64,000 nucleotides of DNA from a virus, in the IMG/VR virus record IMGVR_UViG_3300044959_000303, positions 1-64,000 of that record; one strand, given 5' to 3'. The position numbers and the translations under genes were made by a program. The notes beneath the pieces are model-generated. The model searched no databases and was not told where the DNA came from. It saw nothing but the letters and a program-made list of their open reading frames with translations. This document shows, piece by piece, positions 27,301 through 36,503 of this stretch; position 1 is the stretch's first letter; every line of letters starts with the position of its first letter.

Positions 27301-30300
27301 TTGGCGAAATTCTTTCGAATTCAAGGAAAACACAATTTTTCTATTGTCGTCGACATTTCCATATTCCGAAGCAAACAACATCCATTCTTCCAACATTTCG
27401 ATGTTTGTTATGTTTGTTATGAACTGGCTGCGAAGTATTTTTTCCAGACTTTGTTTCGTACCTTTGGTTTTTATCAATCCTTGATAGAAATTGACCTGTG
27501 ATTTGTCACTTATGAGAAGATTCGAAAGATATGATCTTTTCTGATATCCTATGTTGTGAAAAGCATAATCTTTCCATTGTGATTCCGTGTTCGATGTATC
27601 GTTTATATCGAACAATGATATGAATTGATCGGCCAATTTATCGTAATTTGGCAGAATGATCTTGTCCGGAGTTATTATGAATCCTGCAATTTCGTATCTT
27701 CCGTTCCAGTTTTTCGTAGATATCGTACTTATTCTCAATCTTGGAAGAAATACGCCGAGAATTCCGTTGTTGATCACGTTTCCAAATATCGTATTGTTAT
27801 TGAAAACCAATGCATGTTCTATTGTTTCGATCGAAAGTCTTGCAAAATACAGAAGAGAATTTTCATCTTCTTCGTTTACAGGAATAATTCTGACAATATT
27901 GTCATCTCTCATGATTGCAACATTTTTCGGAGGAATTTTGTTACCAAAACGATTCAATACAGAGTAGAATCCCTTCTGTATCGTTTCCACGGGAGAAACA
28001 AATCCGAAATCTGTGAAAAACTTTATTTCTCTACTCGAAGGACTCAAAGATATCACATCACCTCTCTCGATTCCTGAAATGCACCACAACATGAATTCTC
28101 TTGCCGATTTTACAAAATCGATCAACTCGTTGTTGACTTCATCGTATCTATCGAACACAAAACCTACACTTTTCAGATAATCCTGATACGAAACCAGAAA
28201 ATTCACTACTTCTTCGATTCTTCGAAACTTTGTTCCATAAGGAATTTCTTCTACAATTCCTGTAGTATCCTGAAAAATGGTCGCTGTAATTCTGTATCTT
28301 TTTGGAATTTCACGTATCGAAATCCATTTTGTTGCATCGAAGAAATTATCACTTATGTGAGTTTCTTTTGCTTTGTAAAGTTTTCCCGAGTTTTCGAGAA
28401 CAACTATATCGCCAACAAAATATTGAGTATTTTCAACCCACTTTCGAACATTTTCGTTTTGTTGACCGACACCTATTGTTTTCTTTTTTCCATTTTTGTT
28501 TCTTTGCAATATTTTGAATGTTTTTGCAAAGAAATCATAACCGTTGACAGTATAACCATCTTCAACTTTTTCAATTATGACACCTGAATATACTACTTCT
28601 CGAAAATGCTTCTGATTGTAGAATGTAACTTTTACATTTTCTTTGGGAATCAATCCGAAACTGTCGCTATCGACCCTCAAATTGTTGGTATCCACGAATC
28701 TTCCACAACGATAGGAAAGGTTGGAAACAATATTTCTTGTCTTTTTTCCGAAATTTTCGGTAATATCCTTGAGATCCTTTTCGAGATAGTTGGTAATCCA
28801 TTGTTGCAAACCATAATTCATGATCAAACCGTTGTTCACATTCATTGTATTTTTTACAACAGAGGATATATCAATTTCTTCGATTATCGAAGAAGACTCG
28901 TTGTGTACAACGAGATTTCTGTTTTCTGGTCTGTGTCGATAATTTTCGAGAATGATTTGAACATTTGTTGCATCTGTTCTGTTCTTGAACAACTCTACAA
29001 TATTTTCTGTGTCCCAATTTGTCGATACGAATTTTGCCGGTTTGCAAAGAAACAAAATCAAGGAAAGATCGAAGCTGAAATTTTCACTTTTGTACCAAGC
29101 CGTCTCGATCGTACCAACATCTCCGAATTCGAAAGGTTGGACTGCATCTTGAGGAATTGGATATTGTGAAACTATACCTATCGAAATCGGATCCAGTAAT
29201 TCGCCGGTTGTAGAAACGGGTATGTATTTTTCCAGATCCGGTCTCGAAAATCTCGTATCGATTCCCTGTCTTGGTCCCTGTCTTATACGACCATCTCGAA
29301 GATCTTCCCATAACTTCGCATTTCCAGAAGTATATGGTGGCGGACCATATTCGGAATTCCACCAACTTGGTTTTATCGAAAAACCGAGCATTTCCCAAGG
29401 AAACAGATCAGGACGATCGGTATCGTAATACCAGAGATAAATTCCTCTCCAGTTTCCGGGAATGATTTCTCCATCCTGATCTTTCACTGTGCGATAATTT
29501 ATCGAAAAATTATCGTTTCCTGATGGAATATCTTCGAAAGATATTCCGTTTTCCGATAACCATCGATGAAATATGTTTTTCGATATTTGCAGAAATTCTT
29601 TTCTGCTGTATTCGGTATTTCTCCATTTTCCTTGTCTTATATCATATATCGAATATAGTGGAATATAATCATTTTTGAATTTACTTGGAGCACTTTCGTA
29701 TATTCTTTCTTCGAGGCGAAAAAGAATATTGTCCCGAAAATCTCCAAATGTCGATATTACACTTCCATCGTGTTGTCTCAACAACAGATTCGAGCTTATT
29801 TTGTCATCATTGTAAAATTGTGGTTTGTACAAAGGAGTAATACCGAGAAATGCAGGAGATGCAGGAATATATTTCGGTAACGAATTCGACGCTGTCAAAT
29901 CCACACCAGTGTTCCGGAATGGAAAATCGAAGTTTTTTCCAAAGTTTATTTCACTCAATATGGCATCTATCCAATCATCGGGATTTGTGGAATTGATCAA
30001 ATTCTTTTCCCAGAACTCATTGGTTTTTCTCAAAAATCTGTTTTTGAATCTTATGAATTCTCTTTCTACATATCTCAATGAATCGACAAAAGATGTATCT
30101 TCCTTTGTAAGAAGCATGAGCTTGAGAATTGGCTCGGTATGCTGCAATATTCTTTCACCTTTCCATCTTTCTGCCAAAGTATCCTTGTAATTGTTGATTC
30201 CAAATTCACTTCCCTGAAAACCAATCTGTTTCCTCATGCATTCCATGAAATGAAGAAAAACATCGTCGTAACTTACTTTTTCGACATCGCGATTTTCGGC

Positions 30301-32289
30301 ATTTTTGACCAGAGAAATTGGATTTTCGAAGATCAGATCTTTCTTTTCGACAATTCCACCCGGAAGAATTCGAATATCGACAAAATCCTGTCGATTCAAC
30401 GAACTTGTAAATATTATTCTGTTGTTCGGTGAATCATATGTCCAATCGATTGCATGCTCCTTTTTCACACCATTGACTTTTACTATCAAACTTTCATTGT
30501 AGAATCTTGTGAAGTCTGTCAAAGGTAACAGTGGTTCGACCGGAAGATCGATAACTGTTGTTTCTTTTTCAATGACAATTTTTTCGACAACATATTGTTT
30601 CGATTTTTCTCTTGAAAAATTCCAATTGTTTCCATACTCGGAAAGAAATTCATGAGGACTGTTGATATGCCAGAAATAGTAATAAGGAATTTCCAAAGTT
30701 TCTGTTGTTACGGAATCGATGTAGGTCCATCTTTCCGTATACAGATAATTTTCGAACACGAATTTACCGTTTTCATTGAATACAGGACGTATTCCCAATT
30801 CTCTGTCTCTGGGAGTTGTATTCGTATCATCTATTGCGTAACCGAAAATTCTGCTTCCTGAAAAATTCGAAGAATTGTAGATGGAAATATCGTCGAGTCT
30901 GTTGAGATCCTTGTCGTACAATTGAAATAATGGTGGTTGATTTACTCTCTGTTTGGATTGCCCTCTTTTCCATTCGTTTCCATCGAAAAAGAAGACGTAT
31001 TCGAATCCCAGAGGATCGGTAAATGTGACATAATCGCCTTCATTTGGATAAGGTGTCAGTGGTTCGAGTTGAATGATCTGATTTTCTTCGCTTATTCCAG
31101 TAACTCGATATATTCTGTTGTTTGCTCCCGGCGAAGATGAATTTGCAAAAAGAATGATCATGTTATTGGAAACCTGAAAACTGTTTCCAAAAACATCTTT
31201 TATGATGACATTGCTTATTCCTCTTCCTGCATCCGGCCAGGTTTCGCTGTACAGAATATCACTGACTTCACAAGGAAGATCCACACCACCGTATGGAGGA
31301 ATACCGTATGTGGGAGAAAGATTGTTCAAAATTGAAAACATTTGTGGACAAAATGTCACAACATTTACTTCCATGAGAAAATTGGTTCCATGATTCCACA
31401 ATTCCAGATCTCTTTCGAACATGATAATCGGTCTTTTGGCCTGAATTTTGACCAAATTCGGATCGTTGAAATTTTTGATTACACTTTTGTGAAACCAGCG
31501 ATTTTTTCGACTCCAAGCATTTTTGTCTTTTGCGCCTCTTTCCATTACAAAATAATCGGGAATATTACTTATCTGCAAACTGTTGTCCCACAAATCTTCA
31601 TCCCACGACAAAATATCCCAACCGGCAATTCCAACTTCATCTTCTACGAGAACTATTGCTTTTCCTACGCCTTCAACTATGAAAATTCTGTTGTTGTTTG
31701 CTGGATTGACATCGTTTTTCGGTTGAATCAGCATATGTGATTCGAGTTCCAAAGGTTCGCCGTTTACTGTTATTGTTGCATACGGCAATCCAACAATGGA
31801 ATCCAAATCTGTCAAATCATCGATAACTATAGGTTCTGGCGAAGAAGGTAACCAATAGTAATTTCTGTAATTTACAAATGCATCGAGATTTATTGGTGGT
31901 GACCAACTGTAGAAATTTTCAGAAAAAAGTCTGTTCTGGTCGGTAATTATCGAACCATGATATTCGAGATAATTGAGCAGATCATTGTAATATTGAAGAA
32001 ATTCTACACTATTGGCACTTGTAAATGCGGCAGCATGTGTCAACTGGTGAATTTGTCTTTCCGAATTTCTTTCGTTGATATAAAAATCGGTTTCTTTTCG
32101 ATGATAACTTGGTATGTCTCCTATGTATCCGACAACTTCTTCTGTATCTTGTGGTTGATATAACTGATTTATGGTAGCGTGAAAGAATGACTTCAAAACC
32201 GGAGTTTGAAGCAGAGAAGGAAGAAATTCTACGAGATTTCTTTTTTTCTCGAAGTTTTTCTTGTCCGGATTTATCGGTGTTTCTGCCAT
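21358..32289 (-). CDS. Giant virion structural protein (3643 residues)
   Basis: One uninterrupted frame of 10.9 kb, about a sixth of the window. The start (MAETPINPDKKNF, EFLPSLLQTPVLKSFFHATINQLYQPQ) resembles very large virion proteins of marine T4-like phages encoded next to gp6. It is beta-rich and Asn/Ser/Ile-rich throughout, with recurring short units such as WDILSWDEDLWDNSLQ and FSWDSSEWDEV. I see no catalytic motif, signal peptide or membrane segment. It follows gp6 by 15 bases and precedes fibre genes, so it is probably a baseplate-peripheral or fibre-network component. The start is supported by AAGAAAAAAAAAGATGG context only; the ribosome site is weak. Function inferred from context. 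Confidence 0.75.
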   Translation of the reverse strand: MAETPINPDKKNFEKKRNLVEFLPSLLQTPVLKSFFHATINQLYQPQDTEEVVGYIGDIPSYHRKETDFYINERNSERQIHQLTHAAAFTSANSVEFLQYYNDLLNYLEYHGSIITDQNRLFSENFYSWSPPINLDAFVNYRNYYWLPSSPEPIVIDDLTDLDSIVGLPYATITVNGEPLELESHMLIQPKNDVNPANNNRIFIVEGVGKAIVLVEDEVGIAGWDILSWDEDLWDNSLQISNIPDYFVMERGAKDKNAWSRKNRWFHKSVIKNFNDPNLVKIQAKRPIIMFERDLELWNHGTNFLMEVNVVTFCPQMFSILNNLSPTYGIPPYGGVDLPCEVSDILYSETWPDAGRGISNVIIKDVFGNSFQVSNNMIILFANSSSPGANNRIYRVTGISEENQIIQLEPLTPYPNEGDYVTFTDPLGFEYVFFFDGNEWKRGQSKQRVNQPPLFQLYDKDLNRLDDISIYNSSNFSGSRIFGYAIDDTNTTPRDRELGIRPVFNENGKFVFENYLYTERWTYIDSVTTETLEIPYYYFWHINSPHEFLSEYGNNWNFSREKSKQYVVEKIVIEKETTVIDLPVEPLLPLTDFTRFYNESLIVKVNGVKKEHAIDWTYDSPNNRIIFTSSLNRQDFVDIRILPGGIVEKKDLIFENPISLVKNAENRDVEKVSYDDVFLHFMECMRKQIGFQGSEFGINNYKDTLAERWKGERILQHTEPILKLMLLTKEDTSFVDSLRYVEREFIRFKNRFLRKTNEFWEKNLINSTNPDDWIDAILSEINFGKNFDFPFRNTGVDLTASNSLPKYIPASPAFLGITPLYKPQFYNDDKISSNLLLRQHDGSVISTFGDFRDNILFRLEERIYESAPSKFKNDYIPLYSIYDIRQGKWRNTEYSRKEFLQISKNIFHRWLSENGISFEDIPSGNDNFSINYRTVKDQDGEIIPGNWRGIYLWYYDTDRPDLFPWEMLGFSIKPSWWNSEYGPPPYTSGNAKLWEDLRDGRIRQGPRQGIDTRFSRPDLEKYIPVSTTGELLDPISIGIVSQYPIPQDAVQPFEFGDVGTIETAWYKSENFSFDLSLILFLCKPAKFVSTNWDTENIVELFKNRTDATNVQIILENYRHRPENRNLVVHNESSSIIEEIDISSVVKNTMNVNNGLIMNYGLQQWITNYLEKDLKDITENFGKKTRNIVSNLSYRCGRFVDTNNLRVDSDSFGLIPKENVKVTFYNQKHFREVVYSGVIIEKVEDGYTVNGYDFFAKTFKILQRNKNGKKKTIGVGQQNENVRKWVENTQYFVGDIVVLENSGKLYKAKETHISDNFFDATKWISIREIPKRYRITATIFQDTTGIVEEIPYGTKFRRIEEVVNFLVSYQDYLKSVGFVFDRYDEVNNELIDFVKSAREFMLWCISGIERGDVISLSPSSREIKFFTDFGFVSPVETIQKGFYSVLNRFGNKIPPKNVAIMRDDNIVRIIPVNEEDENSLLYFARLSIETIEHALVFNNNTIFGNVINNGILGVFLPRLRISTISTKNWNGRYEIAGFIITPDKIILPNYDKLADQFISLFDINDTSNTESQWKDYAFHNIGYQKRSYLSNLLISDKSQVNFYQGLIKTKGTKQSLEKILRSQFITNITNIEMLEEWMLFASEYGNVDDNRKIVFSLNSKEFRQNPQIIEFKLVETESIVSGGTVFPSSLSENYFYDISSGILYKKNNGNFSVLYSWKEVIDNIFVDSPSDNTITYRIGTFGENIVFADDEILEKPSDFDRNYNKNHWLWNVHHGNTDFVVSFAGHLQKNEVKHQFFDKRELFVSAIPSEFELGDRVWIYEVFDVKNSKYKDWSVFECMKITNAVSSFTFIANSSGDNEMKISFVTNLGTSANRTLKEGDIIVIKAENTVEFEGIYEIKRMEGLKDVIVTANPEFRDFIDASALSTINGFEILNFVEVRFKDIYEAENEFSTNYYISKNQSYSDKLLFIDDFRNENEKFFLPKYYGIMKVTSFNSLNLPGRKFIYSVHRIQNKFVDSSKFDSLTVRDRNTKSILAKIPVYDPLSDKILPEIKTNVDFMIGYDPAIYTNGDESVFVVEESSAVWSKNKVGKIWFNTRKAKYLDYKTTSDEYSRENWGKLAPKSKVEIAEWIESSNPPSSYNGDGVPLYGENSPYVITKEKDSTKNIEITKYYFWVTDSENVSFGKTLSTKELASLLKNSYRNHNWYSPLRNNSLLISLDDSLKNETFLSLPWNDEGREDISHKEWYIVRENTSSWLPSNVLWNKMIDSLTGFDYLNRPVPDPKLPLNDSTGISVRPRRSMFVNREEAVRNLIYFMNWKLEKIRFLEEIDFSKIYISEKEPQNTNFVVDNFTQRDALITSNLINVGQTVLVRSEPALSNMWSVWKLISINPISWKLVNIQKYRTDDFIQISDFYSEEVDKNKIPVKIFNSISERNNSLLNGFIEENEVILLNDNGFGLWEWQKWNGTSWITLAKQNSTIQLKDAFYKNRFIFGIFENEDLNSNIDLLKKKIDFRDGRLELRHLLNVFRNENLLGQLFINEIFFNQLRYALTESNNNSSWIVKSSTLILGNIIENATRETTVRPDIVKSLIEYLEEIKPYHSKFRQITKTLIPPTDNLDLIIDDFDQNVAFPTSANLNLLRKFETTLRFDRVSCDEDFHPEKIMFETDGSSTTFRLFNTTEVTTEPFIENYNPFDFGKEKLWSKSNIRKISIFRPNGTHGTLDKNRINIIISTNEIIVVLDRIYENGTRIVIERWINAAERIDLYYQVVSSNIFGRKLEIPPPVKNVEDLISGCTFKGIIVEGGGLELSPEYFQATQDNILIHIYNPLPNESFFVENLAPVMTPDGIVFQDYMDARGNTWLESYISSYSTQDNFIELWNKYYGFNVYPLSNVTNIHEDIAISADSIDLLYDVKISGISTTTSGIIWQTVSSPFNPIYEGGLLSQPHISKDHPEELLPVTFFDTALIRAYGKGKQGYPPITSLRFSFSRSELSGLPVKLNAVPHNRESLIIFGNGNLLEEGIHYIFDYENLKVTFLPANLPDYEYQFDLRIFEAGGGSTLLKEKHLYINQENFTIDLDDIIFSNITVSSNLYATVDGYEAQIDIIGNTLTFNSSATSSAKNILSLYIFDGSDITKTRREKLSINSSSLPVYVSIPLSAFTRRPYVNSILVFSSGKMLCPPYVERFTFSPDKKEYSSSVDISPGIDGIRVYNNGSILTLNDDYTVSSLFVSSLGYSANVVEFTISAMASISAGNTIEIVTLISGDYDYDIIDVSGEMKIMNVHGSTLTYFWWDNSEIMNLKVNRFHGGSRNFDTLDFNVQNIGGIFVSENGIIKTPHIDYNKIISKDGWDVFSWDSSEWDEVISTQNIIYKKNIEKTCVFYISGIERGDAASLLKVKSDKEKEKTLEIRNRTIFTLEEAISARETSILLRENIHVHPAFRNSNIIFNGNVQEGDSSFLWIGTEKIEFRNAEVHMETSGHKIWKLNDVNRGVSHTPRGINEEKTSIFVTSNSAASLFTISGLSALVTSSVNINVSLILFGSATTILIPNYSYNIVPVGEIPLKRVFTTSALASENYTYLVNGNNIEFGFVPPAARNIMVSGSEVSAIFLPNIVIDITRKNWKNEDNSHDKEDLVILQLTKPIEDNLNYNS

Positions 32290-32304
32290 CTTTTTTTTTC
32301 TTTA

Positions 32305-35300
32305 TCAGCCTCTTATTCTCAGTGAACTTCTGCTGTTGGTCTCTATAATATCTATGTTTTTTCGAGTGACATGAGGCAAAAACAATTGATTTGGTTTCGA
32401 TCTTATTTCGAAAAGATTACCGAAAACAGATTCCGCGTTTTTCGGAACAATGACAATCGAAGCAATTTCCGAAACAAGGTTTTGATGTATGAAAGCAGCA
32501 AGTTCAGTGAAATAGAATGTTTCACCAAAATCCCAATTTTCGATATCGAAAAATCGATTGATCAAATCTATGATTCTCGTTTTTATTTCACCATCCGACA
32601 AAGATGCGTTCGGGGTTTTGATTACTTTGAAAGTTGCCTGTAATTCTTCCAAAGCTTTGTCTCCGAACAGAATTACATATTCTACCGGATTCCATATGAT
32701 TTCATCACTTATCATTTTCAATTTTTCCAATTCCGAATATGTTATTTTCATTTCTGCTTGTGTAGGTGGCAAAGGTTGTGGTTCGTCTGTTTCTTCCTGT
32801 ATCCATTGTCGAACAAGATCATCATAATTTTTATCCAGAACAAATATATCTATTATATTCGAAATCGATGGATCTGAAACATTCGAGAAAGGTGTTACAT
32901 GCTCCCATAGAAATGTCAGATTTTTTCTTCCTCTTCTGATAAGAAAATTGTTTTTGTCCAGAATTTTCTGTGCCGAAGGCACTTTTGCCAAACCTACATT
33001 CAAACCTCCCGGTATTATATCACCAGTCAGATATACATTGTCGATTTCGAAAAGAAAAAATTCATATTGTTTGTCAGATGTACCTTCACAATAAACTATT
33101 TCTTTGTCAACCCATAAAGTTCTGGTATCCGTGTTGATGTAATATTGATCCATTTTCGTTATGGCAGAAACAAGAGTGTTTTCTATGAAGATTTTTTGAA
33201 TTTCGATTGGTTCGAAATGTTCGAGTCCATCTATATCTACAAATTTTCTCCAGAAAAGTCTCGGCGGCGGTTGAGTCGAATTTTCGATCAGTATTCTGTC
33301 GAAAGTGTCCGGATCATCGATAAAAGTATCCAGATTCGAATCACAATATGTAACGATGACTTTTCTTGGTTCTTCATATCCGTCTGGATATCTGAAAGTA
33401 TCACTGATGCAAAATGTACTGTCTTTTTCCAAACCCGGACATATCGATAACCATTCCGTATTGTTGAAATAACTCGAAGTCGTGGCACTGACTACTGCTT
33501 TGTAAATTGTGTTGTCGAAAATTACCAGACTGTTCATTGTATATGAAATTCCGGAAACCCATGCTGTAGGATTTTCATTTACAACAGAAGGGCTTGTATT
33601 GCTTCTATTGACTGTTATTATATCCTGTTTCACATTTCCTTCATTGTCGACAATTGGAGTTTTCTGTGTAAAGAAAAATCTGACATCTTTTTTGCTTTCG
33701 AAAACATGACGTAAACCTCTGAAAGTAACTGTCATTGTGCTTGGACTGTTGAAAGTTACAAGCACCATCCATTTTCTGGCGTTGTTGTCATACGTAAAAT
33801 CCGAATTCAAGTCGAATCCGGTAATATTTGGTGGTTCGATAATTTTCCAAGCATCGGTTGTAAAATCGTAATACAAACCAAAGGTATTTCTTTCTGACAA
33901 TCTGGAGATTATCGATGATGTTTCGAAACTGTTCAGTTCAGTTCTTATTTTGGGAAGAATTTTTTCTACTATATCTCCTTCCTTTACACTTCTGCTCAAA
34001 AATATTTTTCCTGTGCCTGCATCCAGAAAACCTTCGGAGACTCCTTTTCCATTGTCTATTACATTGACAACTCCTGTCCATCCAGCTTCTTTGAATTTTA
34101 TCATCGATCCGCTTTTGACAAGATCCAAACTGTTTCCTGCCGGAAATGAAAGATTTACGGCAAGTGCATTGACTGTTTGTGGTATTGGAAGAGAAGAAAC
34201 CAAAGCCGAATCTACAAATCTGCCAGTTGAACTGACATTGTCACCAGAAATTCTGTCCCACATGATCTGACCAAGTACTCCAAAAGCCGGTGGAACTTCG
34301 AATAACGAGGAATACATTGGTAATTTTGCGGCATTGTTTTTCAAGGCATCAATGATGAAATCTCTTAGTTCAATATTGGAAAACAAAGGAAAGATATGAT
34401 TGAAAAATATTTCCTCATTTGTAAGATCAACGAAATTTTCGATTACAATTTCAGTATTTTCCTTCTCTTTGAAAAGTATGCCATCATTTCCAAGAACTTT
34501 GACAGAGTTGTGTGATCCAGTAGGATCTTTTATGTCTATGAATCTCGAATGTCCAGCATATGTTCGATTGATTGCTTTGAGTTTTCGAATGTTCTGGTGC
34601 GACAAAGGCAGAGAATTGTAATCCTCTGCATTTACCATTCGATTTTGTGAATAGTAAACCTGAGGAGCATTTTTTCTTATTTCTTCCACACTTTCAGCAG
34701 GAGCAGAATTGGTCACCGGTTCTTCCAGACTCAGATAAAGTGTCAATGTTTTGTTTTTTTCTGCTGAATTTACATAATTTATCGAAACACCGACATTTGA
34801 AATATCTCTTGGACGAATTACCAGTTTGTCACCATAGCTTGTTCTGTAATAAACTCTTATACGTCCAAAAGGAACCGCTCCAAATCTTCCATCGCCAAAT
34901 CTTATCGTAATTTGATCGTTGTCTCTTGTTTCTACGGAAAATATATTTCTTACGGTAATCGGAATATCGTTGAATATGATATTTTGAATCACACTGTCTG
35001 GAACTTTGGTCCAGACAGTGTTTATCGTACCATCTTCATCGAGAGTTTGAACAAAAACATCTTCATTGTTGATATTTTCCTTGTTTATATCGAGAGTTCT
35101 GTTTTCCAAAGGAATGGTAATGTTGAAATCCGAGAACAGCAAAGATCCTTGTTTGAAAAATGTGAAAAATCCAGTCGAACTGCTATTGTTACCTCGTCCA
35201 TCCTTTTTATAGAGAATATGAAATTTCGAAAAGAAATCCGGCGATCTTTCCTTGTATCCTTCCAGTTCGGAAAAACTTACATTCACATTTTCGAACTGTA

Positions 35301-35934
35301 AACTTTCACCATCGATATTGGCATTGAAAGAGTAAACTCCTGGATTTTCACCATCGACCGTATTCAGTTGATAAACTTCGACTCTGACATTGCTTGTATC
35401 TGTTCCTCTTTGAACTGGATGACCAAATTTCGATCCATTCGAAAAAGCATTGTTCAATACAAGTATGAATTGTTCGAACCAATCCGGGTTGTTCGGATCA
35501 TTCCAATCGATTCTTATACCATTCAGATTTGTTCCATTGCTATCGAATATATCATCGTTGGTTTGAACACCTACAATCTTCAGAAAACCTTTTGCTGCAA
35601 GATTTCTTTTTGGTTTGTAAGACAGAAATCTTGCCAATCTCAAAATCGACTGTCTTCTTTCCGCAGTGTCGAAGAAATTTTCCCTTACATTCAAATCGAC
35701 CCTGAAAGCCAAGGATTCTCCCAACCATGCCAGAAGATCTACTATGGCTATGAATTCTGACGATTCGATGTAATCATTGAAATCTTCCGGATAATTCAAA
35801 CGCAAATATTCTATCAGTGATCTTCTTATTGTTTCGAAATCATACGAAACAAAGTTCACGTTGGTGAAAGCCTTGTAAATTTTTCTCCAATCCTCGGCTG
35901 CGAAAAGATTGTTTTGTCTTATACTCTGTGACAT
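32305..35934 (-). CDS. gp6: Baseplate wedge protein gp6-like, extended
   Basis: A 1209-residue protein, nearly twice T4 gp6 (about 660). The N-terminal region (SQSIRQNNLFAAEDWRKIYK, IRRSLIEYLRLNYPEDFNDY, SSEFIAIVDLLAWLGESLAFR, TAERRQSILRLARFLSYKP) is the conserved gp6/gpJ-like signature. Later parts hold NRMVNAEDYNSLP, typical of the baseplate J core, then a long extra C-terminal half ending in a helix-rich segment that resembles the usual gp6 end (IIDLINRFFDIENWDFGETFYFTELAAFI). gp6 forms the inner wedge ring that triggers sheath contraction. It sits in the order gp5, gp25, gp6 as in other T4-like baseplate operons. Confidence 0.88.
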   Translation of the reverse strand: MSQSIRQNNLFAAEDWRKIYKAFTNVNFVSYDFETIRRSLIEYLRLNYPEDFNDYIESSEFIAIVDLLAWLGESLAFRVDLNVRENFFDTAERRQSILRLARFLSYKPKRNLAAKGFLKIVGVQTNDDIFDSNGTNLNGIRIDWNDPNNPDWFEQFILVLNNAFSNGSKFGHPVQRGTDTSNVRVEVYQLNTVDGENPGVYSFNANIDGESLQFENVNVSFSELEGYKERSPDFFSKFHILYKKDGRGNNSSSTGFFTFFKQGSLLFSDFNITIPLENRTLDINKENINNEDVFVQTLDEDGTINTVWTKVPDSVIQNIIFNDIPITVRNIFSVETRDNDQITIRFGDGRFGAVPFGRIRVYYRTSYGDKLVIRPRDISNVGVSINYVNSAEKNKTLTLYLSLEEPVTNSAPAESVEEIRKNAPQVYYSQNRMVNAEDYNSLPLSHQNIRKLKAINRTYAGHSRFIDIKDPTGSHNSVKVLGNDGILFKEKENTEIVIENFVDLTNEEIFFNHIFPLFSNIELRDFIIDALKNNAAKLPMYSSLFEVPPAFGVLGQIMWDRISGDNVSSTGRFVDSALVSSLPIPQTVNALAVNLSFPAGNSLDLVKSGSMIKFKEAGWTGVVNVIDNGKGVSEGFLDAGTGKIFLSRSVKEGDIVEKILPKIRTELNSFETSSIISRLSERNTFGLYYDFTTDAWKIIEPPNITGFDLNSDFTYDNNARKWMVLVTFNSPSTMTVTFRGLRHVFESKKDVRFFFTQKTPIVDNEGNVKQDIITVNRSNTSPSVVNENPTAWVSGISYTMNSLVIFDNTIYKAVVSATTSSYFNNTEWLSICPGLEKDSTFCISDTFRYPDGYEEPRKVIVTYCDSNLDTFIDDPDTFDRILIENSTQPPPRLFWRKFVDIDGLEHFEPIEIQKIFIENTLVSAITKMDQYYINTDTRTLWVDKEIVYCEGTSDKQYEFFLFEIDNVYLTGDIIPGGLNVGLAKVPSAQKILDKNNFLIRRGRKNLTFLWEHVTPFSNVSDPSISNIIDIFVLDKNYDDLVRQWIQEETDEPQPLPPTQAEMKITYSELEKLKMISDEIIWNPVEYVILFGDKALEELQATFKVIKTPNASLSDGEIKTRIIDLINRFFDIENWDFGETFYFTELAAFIHQNLVSEIASIVIVPKNAESVFGNLFEIRSKPNQLFLPHVTRKNIDIIETNSRSSLRIRG

Positions 35935-35961
35935 TTTTCACGCCTTGTACTCATGAATCGA

Positions 35962-36378
35962 TTATCTCGTATTATCTATTTTATTTTCAATATTTCGAAT
36001 AAATCGCGCAAACAATGAACCAACTTCGTTGAATGGCAGAAATTTCAGATTCAAATTCACCGTTATTCCATATTCTTCTTCGTTTACATCGATGCTGACA
36101 ATTTCGACGCGAGGATCGAACTCTGCAATGTTTTTTATATCATTTACAATTCGGTCTCGTACACTTTGTGTAAATGGTTCGAAAAGAAGATCGTGTATTA
36201 TGGAACCAAATTCGGGATTCATGATTCTTTCACCTTTTTTCGTGAAAAGGTGATTCAATATATCTCTTTTTACCAATTCGATATCGTACAAACGTGTTCG
36301 AGGAATATTTCGCTCGACTGTAGAAAAACCAACATAGATTTTTTCTTTTTTTATATTGAAATTCTTTTTTATGGTCAT
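35962..36378 (-). CDS. gp25: Baseplate wedge protein gp25
   Basis: A 138-residue protein of the gpW/gp25 family, the usual length. Key features are DIELVKRDILNHLFTKKGER, IMNPEFGSIIHDLLFEPF, and the later FDPRVEIVSIDV and GITVNLNLKFLP. gp25 sits at the wedge core, contacts gp6 and primes sheath polymerisation. A late-promoter octamer lies 36 bases upstream; gp6 follows after 27 bases. Confidence 0.92.
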   Translation of the reverse strand: MTIKKNFNIKKEKIYVGFSTVERNIPRTRLYDIELVKRDILNHLFTKKGERIMNPEFGSIIHDLLFEPFTQSVRDRIVNDIKNIAEFDPRVEIVSIDVNEEEYGITVNLNLKFLPFNEVGSLFARFIRNIENKIDNTR

Positions 36379-36414
36379 GAAACTGTTTCTGTTTCTGGAA
36401 AAATTTGTCGAAAA

Positions 36415-36422
36415 TATTTATT
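36415..36422 (-). promoter_or_regulatory. Late-promoter-like octamer AATAAATA
   Basis: Minus strand AATAAATA, 36 bases before the gp25 start; probably drives gp25, gp6, the giant protein and downstream fibre genes. Confidence 0.5.
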
Positions 36423-36503
36423 TTGAAAAATAAAAATCATACTATTTGAAATTATTCGAAAAAATGAAATTGAACGAAAGAAATTGAAAAAAAAATTTTT
36501 TTT

